Counted from the stretch's first letter, positions 32,041-44,678 are shown. The stretch: DNA of 64,000 nt from Chenopodium formosanum (GCA_024500155.1 CM044880.1:2356001-2420000); one strand, 5' to 3'. Made by a program: numbers and translations. Notes: generated from the letters alone by a model not told the origin.

Positions 32041-35000
32041 TTAGTAATTGTTTATTGTTTTTGAGAACAATGTTTTCATGATTTTTCTGATTTATTTTAT
32101 TTGTGAAGTGATAAATTGTATACCCTGTACTGTTGTACATAAAACACGTCCAGAAAACCAAGTAAGATGATTAATAATTAAAATTAGATCGAATTAGGTC
32201 ATAGTTATATTGCCTTTGTTAAAACATAATATTAGTTTCATTTTTTATTTTAATCCCTCACATATCCTCTTTATTTTCCCCTCATTTTAGTGCTCCTTAT
32301 GCAAAACTTTAATAGTCTCGAGGAAAATAAAAAAGGTCCCACTTTAAGACATAGAGAATGATCCCGCTTGAATATGTTTTTACTTGTATATAAGTATATC
32401 AGTTTACATATACAAACTAATGAAGCAGAGAGATGTTCACTGAAGATTTATTAGAAGTAATTCATCTAGCAGTCTCTTATAGATTTCGATATAATGAATC
32501 TTTTATACAAAAAAGTTATATTGTATGTGTGTGTGCTGTCTAGTTCCTCCACAAGTGTTTGATCTATTTATGTGTTTATTTCAGATTTTGTGCAAACAGA
32601 TTATCAATAAAGTTAGGGGGATGGATATTTCCTCATGCTTGTTGATGGTGTGCAATGCATTCAGCAGTATCTTATATTCTAACATTATCTAGGTAGACAA
32701 CACAGAAACCTTAATATTAACTCCACGAAAAGTTTGACTTGCTAATAGCTGTAAGTATATTCTGATTAACCCATAAGTAGAATCTATAGTATTTAAATCT
32801 ATACCTTTGGCAAATTGGAATGTATTGTTTTTAAATTTTAATGATGGCCAATCCATCTTTTTATATAAGATGATATCAGCACATCCTTTTATAATATAAC
32901 AAGGTTGGTAGTTAATGTGTATATCACTGATTTTGCTAGATGATACATACTCCTACTGATATCTGAGAATTTAGGTTCCCATTTCACCAGCAAGATCCAT
33001 TTTTCAATATGATGCTTCTACCTGGATCTTTCTTGTACACAAATAATTTTAGAAACCCTATAAATTTTCTTTTTGATCTAGTCTCTGTCTTGAAACAGGG
33101 AGCTGTAACAAAAGGGAAAGGGTTGCCTGTAACAAAAGAGGGGGCAGCAACAGGTAAAATATTTTCCTTTCAACCATTGCTAATAAATTTTTGTAAGATT
33201 GATCAATTCAATTGTAAATCAGTTATGCAATAATTTCCGAGTTCTTGACTACCAGGATGTCTAGGACTGACAATATGGAGAATCTATTAAGCTCCAGTTC
33301 AACTTAGATTATTGCAAATAGTAACTGTTATATTGATTTGGCCTTTTGCAATTGCTAGTCTAATGTTAGGTGTCTCGGGCCAAAACATGGCTGCAGCAAA
33401 GTTATTTAGTTATTTTTCTTTGATGATCTTGGCAAGTTTGAATGAGTGAACTATGCAAATTTATAATTATATGTCCACTTGAGAGTTGTGATCATAAAAT
33501 TTATAATTAATGTCCACTTGAGAGTTGTGATCATAAAATTAAGAGGAAATCCATCAGATTTACATTTTATCAGATTGTGCTATTACAACAACCTTGTCAA
33601 ATTGCTTGTTTAATGATATGCTTCTAATAGCTGTACTGAATCCTTTTTTTTTCCCTAAAATACTTGTCATGCAGAAAGTTATCTCTTGAAGCGTTTGCAG
33701 GAGCCTCGCGATAACACTCTAGAATTTAGCTTCTTTCAAGTATAAACCTTTTCTCATTTTTCTTTTCAACATATTTAAGCTTTTTCTTTCCCTTCCATAT
33801 AATATGCTATATTTGAAGTCAATATTCAATATGATTCTAGACAGATTGTTGTTTGTGGTAAAATAGCCAAATCATAAAGTTCTGAAATATGGTTGTGAAT
33901 ATTTTCGGTTTGTTTTTCTTTTCACAGTTATCAATCCAGAAGGTTTGTGAATTTAGCATTAAGCTTTTGTGGTCTCATTTTGGTATTATGCGTGATATAT
34001 CCTGAACCAGCTGGTACTGGAGAAAGATAATTATGTGAGAAAAAACTTTAATGATTTGGCTGCTTTCATGAACAGAACTGGTCATTGAAAGAATACTGGA
34101 TAGCCACTCTGAGGCTAGACTGATTACAAATATGTCAGAATCTCAACATCTTTTTTCTACATGCTCCTATGAAATGGTTTAACGAAAAAAATGTCCATAT
34201 ATGGTCTAATGTGGATGCATTGCTCACCGGGCTAATGTGGTCTCATTCACAAACATAATCAGCATTGACAACAGGTACAAACCATTGGAAGTAACAGATC
34301 CAACAGCACAGCTACAAATCCATTCATCTCATTGAACCTTGTTTTCTTATGCTATAGCCAATAAAATTTATAAAGAACAGAATTTTCAAAATCAGCCAAA
34401 TTGTATACACTGGATCACATATTTAAACAAGTGACTGATCTGTAAATCTCACCCACTAGCAGGATTTATAACGATAAGGTCAAGCTTCAACAGCACCAGT
34501 CTTTCCATCATAAAGGTCCATATACCATATAAATCAGCAACCAGCAAGTATCAGCTCCGCAGCCGGTATTTTGATTGTCGCTATCAACATAAAGATATGC
34601 ATCATCCATCAATCACAAACGCCATCAGCGTCACCAATATCCCATCATTCAGCTTATCAAACTTCCACAATGCTTCTCAATCTCAGCTAAAAGATAACAT
34701 GTGGTAACATTTAGTCAAAATCATACAATTCATAATGTTTAACAAGAAGCATACTAATCCAAATCAAAATCATTGATGAATTTATTTATTAAAAAATTAT
34801 GCATCACACCGGCTTTCATCTATTATTATATATTTGTATCTTGTAAAATGTTTTGGTTGCCAATACACAAGTTTAAATTAGTGAGATTCTATAATCAAAT
34901 TTTTAGCCAAAGCCCATACCAATTGTATACTATATATATTTAATCGCTTAATGAGAAAATAACAACTTCCTTCATAATTCTTATAATAAGTACCTTTAAG

Positions 35001-35519
35001 ATATTTTAATAATCAAATTCTTATGATTATTCAGTTATTCGATTAACATACTCTTGAGTGAAGTGGAGCGGAGCAGAGTGGAGCTTTTTTTGTATTAAAA
35101 ACGACATACTTTTGACCCTAATATAATTCAGGGAGACTAGTTAGTAATTACATACTCTAATCACGGCCAGATCATAGGTTAATATCAGCAAAAAGCCAAA
35201 AGGCAAATCAAATAAAAAATATTACAAGCAGTCATGTCACCTATAGTCATCATACTATTCAGCTACTGATGTGAGGATGTGAGAATGTGATTCAATTGTC
35301 CAGCCGAAAGCAGTTTGGCACTTTAGCATACTCCGTAATAAAATAGTAATCGTAGTACTCTTTCTAGAATTCTAGTGCATTAGTTGGCTGTCAAATAAAA
35401 GTGAATTAAGTAGCTGAAAGCAGTGGGAACTTTTACTACTGTTAGTCTGTTATGTCGACCACCTAATTCCGAGAGTAAATGACTTTTAGAAAAACAAAAA
35501 TATTAAGCTTTAATTGGTA

Positions 35520-35753
35520 CAGCCCGTCTTGTGTGTAGTCAGCTACACCGTGTAGTCACTTATAAAAGAGCAAAGTAATCATATAAAACTAACAAGTATC
35601 TCTATAATACTAACTTAGTAACCCCTATAACACTAACCGAGTAACCCTATAACACTAACAAGTAACTCCTTTAACACTGACTAAGTTACCCCTATGACAC
35701 TAACGAAGTAACCTCTGTCACACGGTGTGGCCGGCCACATATAAGACTTTCTG
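35520..35753. mobile_element. MITE (234 bp) with perfect 9-bp TSD and internal minisatellite
   Basis: Flanked by TAATTGGTA at 35511-35519 and 35754-35762. The ends CAGCCCGTCTTGTGTG and, inverted, CAGAAAGTCTTATATG continue into a shared ACACCGTGT, forming degenerate terminal inverted repeats. The interior is about six copies of a 21-23 bp unit of the form CTATAACACTAACNAAGTAA. A 9-bp duplication fits Mutator-like elements. If the first T is chance, 8 bp plus a CAG...CTG terminus fits hAT. Confidence 0.75.
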
Positions 35754-36014
35754 TAATTGGTAACATGTCGATATAGGAAATGATTTTATTTGACATACAA
35801 TAAGTTTCAAGTTGATTATGGCTCACCTTATGTGAGAGCACAATTTTTTATGTTCTTCTCACATGGAAGTGTGTCAATATCAATTAAGAATGTGCCAAAA
35901 TAAATTCCCGCCAATATAGACAAAGATCTCAGTGTGCACTAGTACGAAAGTGAAAGTACTTACCAAATCCGGCCGTGTATTCGTAAGTGTTACACTTCCT
36001 TTTTTGACAAAAAA

Positions 36015-36110
36015 CACTAGTAGAAAATATCAATTTGGCATCGAGGGAAGGCCACCGGATTTTCAAAACCGTTGGGGAAAAAAAAGGGCGGGATTTACAC
36101 TAATAGAAAT
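36015..36110. mobile_element. CACTA-transposon terminus (one end)
   Basis: It starts CACTAGTAGAAAATATC, the canonical plant CACTA terminus, followed by subterminal motifs GCCACCGGATTTTCAAAACC and a second CACTAATAGAAATGCCACCG, with repeated CCACCGG/ACCGGT units. No matching inverted end was found downstream, so the element is truncated or degraded. Confidence 0.55.
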
Positions 36111-36589
36111 GCCACCGGTTCAAACCAAACCGGTGCCAAATTAGGAATTGCCACCGATTTTGAACTGGTGGAAATTCTTAAAAAAAAACGGCCTTTTGTT
36201 CCTTCATATATAATCCACCTTTTTCCAAACCCTAGCCCCTTCATCTTCTCTCTCCTCCCTCGTCCCCTCCTCCCTCCTTGATCATCCTCTCTAATCTCAC
36301 TCCTCCCTCATTCTCTCTTCTCTCGTCCCTCCTCCCTCCTCTTCCCCTCTCCTCTTCCTCTTCCTCGATCTCTTATCTCGCTCGCCTCCTCCCTTCTCTT
36401 GCCCTCTGATCTCGGTCGTCCCCTCTTTCGACCACCACCGCCACCGCCACTAACCATTGCCACCAAAGGTTTTCAGATTTATAACCCAAATTCAAGCAAA
36501 TTTCGAGAAATATTGGTGGAATTTGAGGTAAGTTCTCTTTTTTCTTACTTTTATTTTGTTTTTGAGTTTTTTGGTGGAATTCGGGGATT

Positions 36590-37015
36590 TGTTGTGGTTT
36601 TTGGTGGTGGTTGTGGTTTTGGTGGAATTCGGGGGGGGGGGGGGGGTTGGTGGAATTTGGGCGGTTTGGGTGGTGGTTGTGGTTTTGGGCGGTTGTGGTG
36701 GGTAGTATTTGGTGGGTAGAGTGGTAGTTCTGGTTTTTATTTGGGTGGGTTTAGGTGATAGATTTGGGTTAGTTGGGTGGTTTAAGTTGGGTGGGTTTGG
36801 ATTAGGTGAGTTTAGATGATAGGTCTAAGTAATTAGGTGGGTAAGGGTTAGGCTAGTTAAGGTGGTGGTCTGATGGGTGGATTCGGGTTAGGTGGCTTAA
36901 GGTGGTGGGCTTCGGTACAGGTGGGTTAAGTTGATGGGTCTGGTGGGTAAAGGTGGTGGGTTGGTGGGAGGGTTAAGGTGGTGGGTTTGGTGCAGGTGGG
37001 TCTGGCTCCGGTGGA
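36590..37015 (+). repeat. G-rich low-complexity array
   Basis: A strongly strand-biased stretch made of variants of GGTGGTTGTGGTTTTGG and GGTGGGTTTAGGTGATAG, with a poly(G) run near 36631. Open frames here are Gly-rich and compositional. The many GGG tracts could form G-quadruplexes. Confidence 0.7.
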
Positions 37016-38320
37016 GAAAAAGTAAAGTGAAAAAAGAAAAAAATAATAATTTTTTGGGACATTAAGGGCACTGAAATTACATTTAAATATTGTATCTCTC
37101 TCTCCTTTCATGGTCCCCACCTAAACCCAGTACTACCTTTTTGTTTTATTATATATCTTCTTTCACATACATTACTTTTCAATAAACTATTAACTCCACT
37201 ATCTTTCTTTTATAATTTTTTTAATACTTTATTTTATTTAAGTTAATTAAATTGCCTAAAATTATGTGTTGGTCAAGCTATAACACTTATTAAAACACGG
37301 AGGGAGTATAGAATCATGGAGAGCTTAAACGAAATGGAGAGATATTGACAATTACTAGTTTGGAAGTTGTTAGAAAAGATATCAAGCAAATAGATTTGCA
37401 TGAGAGCAAAATATTTAATCATAAGGCCAGGGATGGAGGAAGATTTTGGTGTATTACTCCGTACTCTACAAAACAATCACTTATAATTCATGTAGTTGAA
37501 TCTATTTATTAGATTTAGGCTTTGATTGATTGATTGATGTCGATAGAGGAATTTTTCTGTTAACTTTTTGGGGTGCAACTAGGCGCATAGCTCAAGGTAA
37601 ATTTGTAAATTTGACAAGCTTTTGGAATAAAAATTCACTTTACAGTGGTACATTATATTGTACCATTATGCATGTATAATGTACTATTAAAATATTCTTT
37701 CAAAAAAAAAAATGTACTATTAAAATATAAATTATCTGAATGATACTTTTTGTTATGTATATAGTGGTACTTTTTACCATCATATACGTTGAATATTTTT
37801 CCTCAAAATATTTACCATCTGTCACCTAGTACATATGTAATGGTACATTTTTCATCCTATATGTTTGGTAAACCCATATGAGCTATGCGTTAAGGGTTAA
37901 TCGACTTTTTGTACCATTCACATAATCTTCCTTGAGTGGTATTTATTAGTGATTTTATAAAGTAAAAAAAAAAAAAAAAAGACATATGAGCACTTGTGGG
38001 AATCGTCATAATGTAAAGTGAGCTTTGTAGCATTAATTATAATTATCCAATCTGTGTATGTTGTCATACATTTTAAAATAAATATGTTATCTGTTCTTTG
38101 TAGGTTTTTTTAACTTATAATACTAACACGTTCTTGTTGAGTATGAGTACTTGATTATGCTTATGCATGCCATTCAATGATTTGATATTGCGATTCAGCA
38201 GGTATGAACAATTGAAAGTTCCTTTCAATTCAAAGTAGAATTTAAAATTTGATAACTTTTGTTCCAACCAAAACTGCCACTTTTTTTATAAAAAAAAAAA
38301 AATTAAGCAGAGCACAAAAT

Positions 38321-38324
<4 letters not shown>

Positions 38325-38361
<37 letters not shown>

Positions 38362-41179
38362 ACAAGACGAGCTGAGAAAAAACTACAACAAACAAGACCA
38401 AGAAACAAAAAACCTAAAAAGACCAAAACAAAAAATGACGCTGTCGAGCTTTGGTAGCCAACCAATGAGCTGGAGCAACCCACTGACGAGGAACCTTGCG
38501 AAGATCGCATGCCGAAAGTCTGGAGATGACGGCCTTAACATCTTGAAGAAGCCATAAGCAGGAAATGTCCACTCTAGTTTTACCTCGAAGAAAAGATACC
38601 AAACTCGAGCAATCTGTGTAAATCAAAATCCGACGAAACCCCCGTCGTTCAGCTGTTCGAAGAGCCCAAAGACAAGCCTGTAATTCTGAGTGAACAGCAG
38701 AGGAAGAGAAAAAAGCTCTTGAACCCCCTTCCGATGATCAAATCTGATGTAGTGTATCTAAAAATCCAACCCGCTCCTGCAGTTTGATCCTCTGACTTGA
38801 AAGCACCATCAAAAACCAAAGTAATATCATAGTCAAACCCAACAGAACCATTAAGACAAAGAGAGAGAGGAACAGGACTTGAAGAAGTAGTAGAGCGAGA
38901 ACTAGATAAACGGATGGAAGCTTTGAAATTAGACGCAGCCATGCTTCGATAAACCCAATCTTGCATAAAGAAGAGTACCAAATCCGGAGAAATCACAGCT
39001 TGACGAAATACCTTATGATTCCGAGCAATCCAAATAGCCCAAAGGAAAGAAAACAGATAGATCAAAATCTCCCATGATTTCGAAACTTGCAAGAAAACCA
39101 CCAGTTCGGCAAACCAGACGGAGAACCGCTTATCATGATCCATCGGAAGAGACAAAAAGTGATGAACTGAACCCCAGAGAGAGGAGATAAATGGACAGTC
39201 TCGAAACAAATGATCAACAGTCTCAACTCCGTGAAGACAGAAAACACATGTAGAATCCGCTGGGATACCTTTAAGTTGAAGAACCGTTGTCAAAGGCAAA
39301 GCATTATGAAGGAGTTTCCAACAAAAACACTGTAGCTTTGGTAAAAGAGGTAAACCCCAAAATCTTTTCCACCAAGAAGGAGGAAAAGAAGAAGAATCAG
39401 CAGAGGACCTAAGTCGGCTGAAGATCATTGAATATGCCGACTTGGTGGAGAACTTACCGTCTCTAGTAAACTTCCAATACACAAAATCATCCATTGGTTT
39501 ACTAGGACGCTCAAGAGCTAAAATACGATGAGCTGTAGAAGAGTCAAACAGCCGGTGCACCATATTTGCATTCCACGCGTAAGAACGCGGAGTAATGATA
39601 GAAGAAACATGAGACGGAACTTGCATCTCACTAGTATCTCGAACAGAAATAGGTTCCCCAGGAACCCATGAGTCTTCCAAAAGGCGAACCCGAACCCCAG
39701 AACCCACTTTCCAGGCGATGCCATCAGAAAGAACAGACAATCCCTGCAACAGACTACGACAACCCCAAGAGGAGCCTGGTATCCTTCTTGTCGAAAAATC
39801 GTGAATAGAAGGATATTTCGCAGAAAGAAGTCTGGAAAGCAGAAGTTGGGGATTGTGTTGAATACGCCAGCATTGACGAGCCAAGAGAACCGAATTAAAA
39901 GAATGTAGCTGACGAATTCCCAAACCTCCTAAACCTTTAGGAAGATGTAAGAGGGTTCTTGAGCGAAAAGCCAAACCCCGAGAGCCAGAAGTAGCCTTCC
40001 ACCAAAAACGAGCTAAAAGATTATCCACTTTGGAACAAATCGAAGCAGGAATCTGAAAAACCGAGAGAATGTGGTTGAACGAGGCAACAAGAATTGAATT
40101 AATGATAACCAGTTTCGCTGCTGAAGAGAGGCCCAAAGAAGCAAAAGTTGAGAGACGCTGAACCACTTTGTCAAGCAGAAAGCTGAAGTCCGAGACTTTA
40201 CTACGTCCGAGTTCCACAGGCAAACCCAAGTAAGTAACAAGAGTAGGCTTACACTGAAGTTTCATACTATTTGCCAAAAAATCCCTATAATCTACCGGAG
40301 TATTGGGACTGAACTTAACAAAAGACTTCTGGAGATTAATAACTTGACCTGACAAAGAACAGAAATCTAATAACAGAGTCGTAAGGTTCGCACACGCCTC
40401 AGGGGTAACTTGGAGAAATATCAAGGAGTCATCAGCGAAAAACAAATGAGAAATCGCCGGAGCACCCCGAGCTATAGAGATGCCTTTAAACAAAGATGCT
40501 TGTTCAGCCTTTCGAAGCATTGCTGATAAAACTTCCATACACAACACAAACAGATAAGAAGAGAGAGGATCTCCCTGTCGAAGCCCACATTGAGGATGAA
40601 AAGTTGGGAGCGGATTCTCATTGACCAGAACCTGATAGGAGACTGTAGTAACGCATTGTTGGATAATGTGAATCCAATAGGGAGGGAAGCCATAAGCAGT
40701 AAGCAACCGTAAAAGAAAGTCCCAATTAACCCTATCATATGCTTTATTCATATCCAACTTGATGGCCCCGAAAAACCGTTTCTTAGCTTTTGATCTATTC
40801 ATATAAGTAAGTACTTCATGAGCTATTAAAGCATTATCCGAGAGAAGACGCCCTGGAACAAAAGCATTTTGAAAATCGGCGACCAGGGAAGGTAAGATTA
40901 AACGAAGACGACTCGTAAGACATTTCGCCACACATTTGTAAATAACATTACAAAGACCAATAGGGCGAAATTGAGAAATAGATTCCGGAGCATCCACCTT
41001 TGGCAGCAAAACCAGAAAAGTCCGATTCCAGTCTTTTAACATGTAACCATGGACGAAAAAATGCTGAACTGCCCTGACTACAGAAGGGCCTACAGTATCC
41101 CATGAGATTTTAAAGAAGGCAGAAGGAAATCCATCTGGCCCAGGAGACTTACTGTCATCGATACTGAAAATTACCGAAG
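38325..41179 (-). mobile_element. 5'-truncated LINE (L1-like) retrotransposon with TSD
   Basis: Non-LTR element on the - strand, flanked by the 16-bp duplication AGAGCACAAAATAATT (38309-38324 and 41180-41195), with a poly(A) tail seen as T-run at 38321-38360. The open frame enters within reverse transcriptase (SKSPGPDGF, QFRPIGLCNVIYK, GAIKLDMNKAYDRV, CGLRQGDPLS, catalytic FADDSLIF). It continues through a zf-RVT domain (CFCWKLLHNALPL, CVFCLHGVETVDHL) into RNase H (VFDGAFKSEDQTAGAG). ORF1 and the endonuclease are missing. The RNase H frame breaks near 38695-38710 in a T-rich stretch and resumes in another frame as YTDCSSLVSFLRGKTR (about 38570-38620). The element is therefore defective for autonomous movement, yet otherwise without stops over about 830 codons, so the insertion is young. 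It lies about 265 bp before the CNL3 ATG. Confidence 0.93.
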
Positions 41180-41322
41180 AGAGCACAAAATAATTACTCT
41201 CTCAATTATTCATACTTTGCTCATTCATTAAATAAGTAAAGTGGTCAGAATTGAAGTTGGTACAAGTTGTCTAGTGTCCATTTTAAATTACCGAAGAAAA
41301 AAAAAGGCTGAAAGTTCGTGGC

Positions 41323-41330
41323 TATATAAA
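41323..41330 (+). promoter_or_regulatory. Putative TATA box of CNL3
   Basis: TATATAAA lies 114 bp before the ancestral ATG (41444). It is between the LINE insertion and the gene, so the minimal promoter remains but everything farther upstream has been displaced by 2.9 kb. Confidence 0.4.
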
Positions 41331-41443
41331 ACTGTCTACTGAAAATTTCTAAAGGCATCCACACTAAAAAAAAATCTTGCACTCACTCCACATCTTTTTT
41401 GAATTTACTCAAAAATCTATTAGCCCACAAGAGAAAGAGAGAG

Positions 41444-43422
41444 ATGGAAGTTTCAGGAGGTCTTACTCAACGATGATGGAGGTTTATAATGATGACATGA
41501 TTGTCAACGAATTCCCTCACAGGATGTGGTTTTGTGTTTATGATGCTTTTAATGTCAAAACGCTCTTTGGTCAAATTCTTGCAATTGTAAACCCTAATGG
41601 CAGCCAAGATGTCCAGAATTTGGACCAGCTTCAGATGAAACTTCGGAAAGAACTGGATGAAAAGAAGTATCTCCTTATTTTGGATGACTTATGGGATGAG
41701 GATTCTAGTAAGTGGCTTAAGTTGACAAATATATTGATTGGAGGTGATAGGCGGGCTAGCAGAATTATAGTGACTACTCGTTCCAGAACGGTAGCTGAAG
41801 TTGTAGGATCGGGAAGTCATAGGGGGACACATGAATTGAAGGGTCTCTCAGAAGATGACTCTCTGAATTTGCTTCAGATAATGGCTCTTGGACATGAGGA
41901 ACATCCAATGCAGGCAAAATTAGCTGATATCGGGAAAGAGATTGTTCGAAAGTGTGCATATGTGCCACTTGCCATAAGGGTGGTTGGAAGTCTTCTTCAA
42001 GGTCAGGGTGAAAGTAAGTGGGAGAATTTGGCGAATATTGTAAAAGAATATACCAATGAAATAGTACCTGTGATGAAGATCAGTTACGATTATCTTCCGT
42101 TTCATTTGAAGAGTTGTTTCAGTTATTGTGCAATATTACCCAAGGGTTGCAAGATTATCAAGGAAGACTTGATCTGCCTTTGGATAGCTCAAGGATTCAT
42201 TATGCCGTCAGATGGAGAGAGTTTTGAAGATGTCGGTGAAGAGTATTTGAAGCAGTTGCTGCAGAGGTGCTTCTTCCAAGATGTAGAGCGAGCCAAGGGT
42301 AGAGATGAAATTATATCATTTAAAATGCATGATTTAATTCATGATCTTGCCAAAGAAGTAGCGGGGACAGAAATATTGTCATGCAACTATAACAAACGAT
42401 GTTATAACGAGAAAACTATCCAAGTGTATATTGATAGAAATACTCCTAAAGATCTTCTTGGTAAATTGATCAAGATGAAAAGGATGCGTACATTTCGATG
42501 TGATGATCTTCAATTCTCTTCAACAAGCCTTGATTTGTCATCAAAAGCGAATTATTTAAGGGTATTAGGCTTGAATCACACTGAACTGGAAACGTTGCCG
42601 AGTGTAATAGGTAAATTGGTGCATCTAAGGTACCTTGACCTTTCATATAATAAGCACATTTGTATATTGCCTTCGTCCATCACCATGCTATATAACTTGG
42701 AAACATTAAAGTTATGTGATTGTAGAAATCTAAAAGGGCTACCTAGGGATTTGAGAAAGTTAGTGAATCTTAAGAATCTTGATATATTTGATTGCAAGAG
42801 TTTGACAGATATGCCTCCAGGATTGAGTAGAATGACATCTCTGCAAAAGCTGTCAGGGTTTGTTGTGAGTAGAAGTGGAACAGGCTATGCAACTTGGAAT
42901 TTTCTGACCATCCAATCTCAACAGAGTGTATGTAATGGAGATAAAATGGAGAGATTGTTGACAACTGAGGAGGTGGGGGAGGTATTCCGAAGTGGCCGCA
43001 TGTCCTCTCTTCTATACCTTAAAATTTTCAGGTGCAACGAGCTGAAGAGTTTATCCGGACGACAAGTATGGGAGCATTTCACTGCCTTGCAAAGTCTAAG
43101 ATTGGAATCCCTTCATGAGTTAGAATTGAAGGATGAGGATGATGTCATCAATAGCATGGGAGAAGGATGCAGTAATAATGAAGGAAGTGGCGCAGATGAG
43201 ATGCCATGGACATACCTTGCTCCCACTCTCCGTTCCTTGGAATTAAAAGATCTCCCAAAGGTGGTGAAGGTGCCTACGGGGATAAGACGCTTATCATCTC
43301 TCCATTCCCTTTATATTGAAGATTGCTACAATTTGGAAATCGTAGAACTGTCAATGTGCGGCTCATCATCACTCCGTAAAATTAATATTATAAATTGCCC
43401 AAAAATTTATAATCCCCGATAA
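41444..43422 (+). pseudogene. CNL3: truncated NB-ARC LRR gene lacking CC and P-loop
   Basis: The ancestral start is still visible (MEVSGGLT after a GA leader at 41444), but after ten codons the frame stops at TGA (41474). An internal deletion of about 200 codons has fused this start to the sequence after the P-loop (VYNDDMI). The downstream frame is open to 43422 and could be read from ATG 41473 or 41476, giving about 648 residues. It retains kinase-2 LLILDDLW, RNBS-B VTTRSRTVAEVVG, YVPLAIRVVGSLL, RNBS-D, MHDLIHDLA and a short LRR. Most middle LRR modules are also gone (jump from TWNFLTI to KMERLLTTEEVGEV). Without a P-loop it cannot bind nucleotide normally. It may be dead or a truncated NLR with a modulatory role. 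Confidence 0.85.
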
Positions 43423-44230
43423 TTTTATAAATTCATCTATATCTGTACTTAGTACTTTAAAATTGCATCTAGAAAAGACATATGTCCCTATCCTATTACA
43501 CATCTTTATATCTTTTTTTCTCTAATTTTAGTGTCACATATCTTCTTACATTATTACGGAGTAATTTTTTATTACACTATTTTTCTTTAGTTAAGACTAC
43601 TCCCAAATACACGACCCGTTAATTCTATGTCAGGTATTTGGGAGTAGTATCCTTCCTTCCTTCATATTCAACTCTTTAAGATTTAAATGACAGAAGATGG
43701 TACAAGACTGGAATGATTTTTAATTATAGTGGTATTAGTGTACCAACAACCAAGAGTTGGTAGTGTTTTTACGTGTACTCCAAATGGTAAAAACAACTTT
43801 AGCCAAAAAATAAATAAACTTATCATAAGGTTATTGTTAGATTAATTTCAAGATTTATTTTCATAATATCAAATTTAATAATTTATAAATGATACAAACT
43901 GATAGAGTATATAACATATTTCTTGGCCTCAACCATCAGTTTAAGCTTTTGGTTGAGTTGGTCCTCTAACATGGTATCGGAGCCAACGTAACATAGAGGT
44001 CATGGGTTCGAATCTCATTCACCCCTCCTTTAAAGTGGAATTAATTCGCGCCGGGTATGAGAGGGCCTGTGCTGCATCCACATTTCAAGCTCAAAGGGCC
44101 TTTCATGTGAGGGGGAGTGATATATGACCAAAGAAGAAACCTTTTTACTCAGATTCTTTTAAAAATTTGCATTACAGATGTATTTTTTTTTCCAAGGATA
44201 CGGAGAAATTGAAACCATGTCATCTTCTAA
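43423..44230. other. CNL3 3' flank
   Basis: A SINE-related fragment with inverted ends ACTCCCAAATAC / GTATTTGGGAGT lies at 43597-43650. From about 43660 to 43860 the sequence matches 25040-25290 (CTTCCTTCATATTC, GTGGTATTAGTGT, TTTTACGTGTACTCCAAATG). That places the same 3' flank behind CNL3 and behind the relic that follows CNL1. No gene is seen. Confidence 0.55.
43890..44118 (+). mobile_element. TRIM-like LTR retroelement fragment
   Basis: A short LTR-like segment (43890-43971, TGATAC...CTCTAACA) is directly followed by TGGTATCGGAGCC, the primer-binding site complementary to initiator tRNA-Met. An internal region of about 140 bp ends in a polypurine tract (GAGGGGGAG) and a new TGATATATG start at 44118. 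This is the plan of terminal-repeat retrotransposons in miniature. The second LTR cannot be followed beyond its first bases, so the copy is incomplete. Confidence 0.55.
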
Positions 44231-44271
44231 GGGTCTGTTCTTTTCCGTTAAAATTCAGTTCACTTCAGTTC

Positions 44272-44360
<89 letters not shown>

Positions 44361-44373
44361 TAATATTAACAAC

Positions 44374-44406
<33 letters not shown>

Positions 44407-44541
44407 CAATAAATAATAATAATAATCAAAATTAATAATAATAATAATAATATTATTATTAATAATAATATGTACAACAACAACAACAACAATAATAATA
44501 ATTATAATAATAATAATAATAATAATATTAACAACAAAAAC

Positions 44542-44598
<57 letters not shown>

Positions 44599-44635
44599 CA
44601 ATAATAATAACAATAATAATAATAATAATCAAAAT

Positions 44636-44678
<43 letters not shown>

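Larger units (their letters stand above)
31494..38324. other. Large gene-less spacer CNL2-CNL3
   Basis: About 6.8 kb without a recognisable gene. 31811-32040 is a Tourist MITE. About 32590-32800 matches the 3' flanks of CNL1, CNL4 and CNL5. 33660-34700 has no feature I can name. A MITE with a 9-bp duplication lies at 35520-35753, a CACTA-like end at 36015, a pyrimidine-rich leader-like stretch at 36220-36420 and a G-rich array at 36590-37015. The LINE poly(A) end closes the region. Confidence 0.5.

Noticed and set aside
36399..36719. Gly-rich frame of about 106 residues
   Set aside because: The Gly run comes from the G-rich array; no signal peptide or glycine-rich protein pattern, and the region is transposon-like.
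38286..38510. Frame ending in poly-Lys next to the LINE
   Set aside because: It reads through the LINE poly(A) tail and the 3' end of its RNase H region in a continuing frame; part of the element, not a separate gene.
41377..41472. N-terminal extension of the CNL3 frame starting MHSLHIFFEF
   Set aside because: This frame crosses the leader and the ancestral start region out of frame; it is open only by chance after the deletion.
43942..44020. tRNA gene suggested by GGTTGAGTTGG and GGTTCGAATCTC
   Set aside because: No acceptor stem or anticodon arm can be formed; TGGTATCGGAGCC after CTCTAACA fits the LTR/primer-binding-site layout of a TRIM-like element better.
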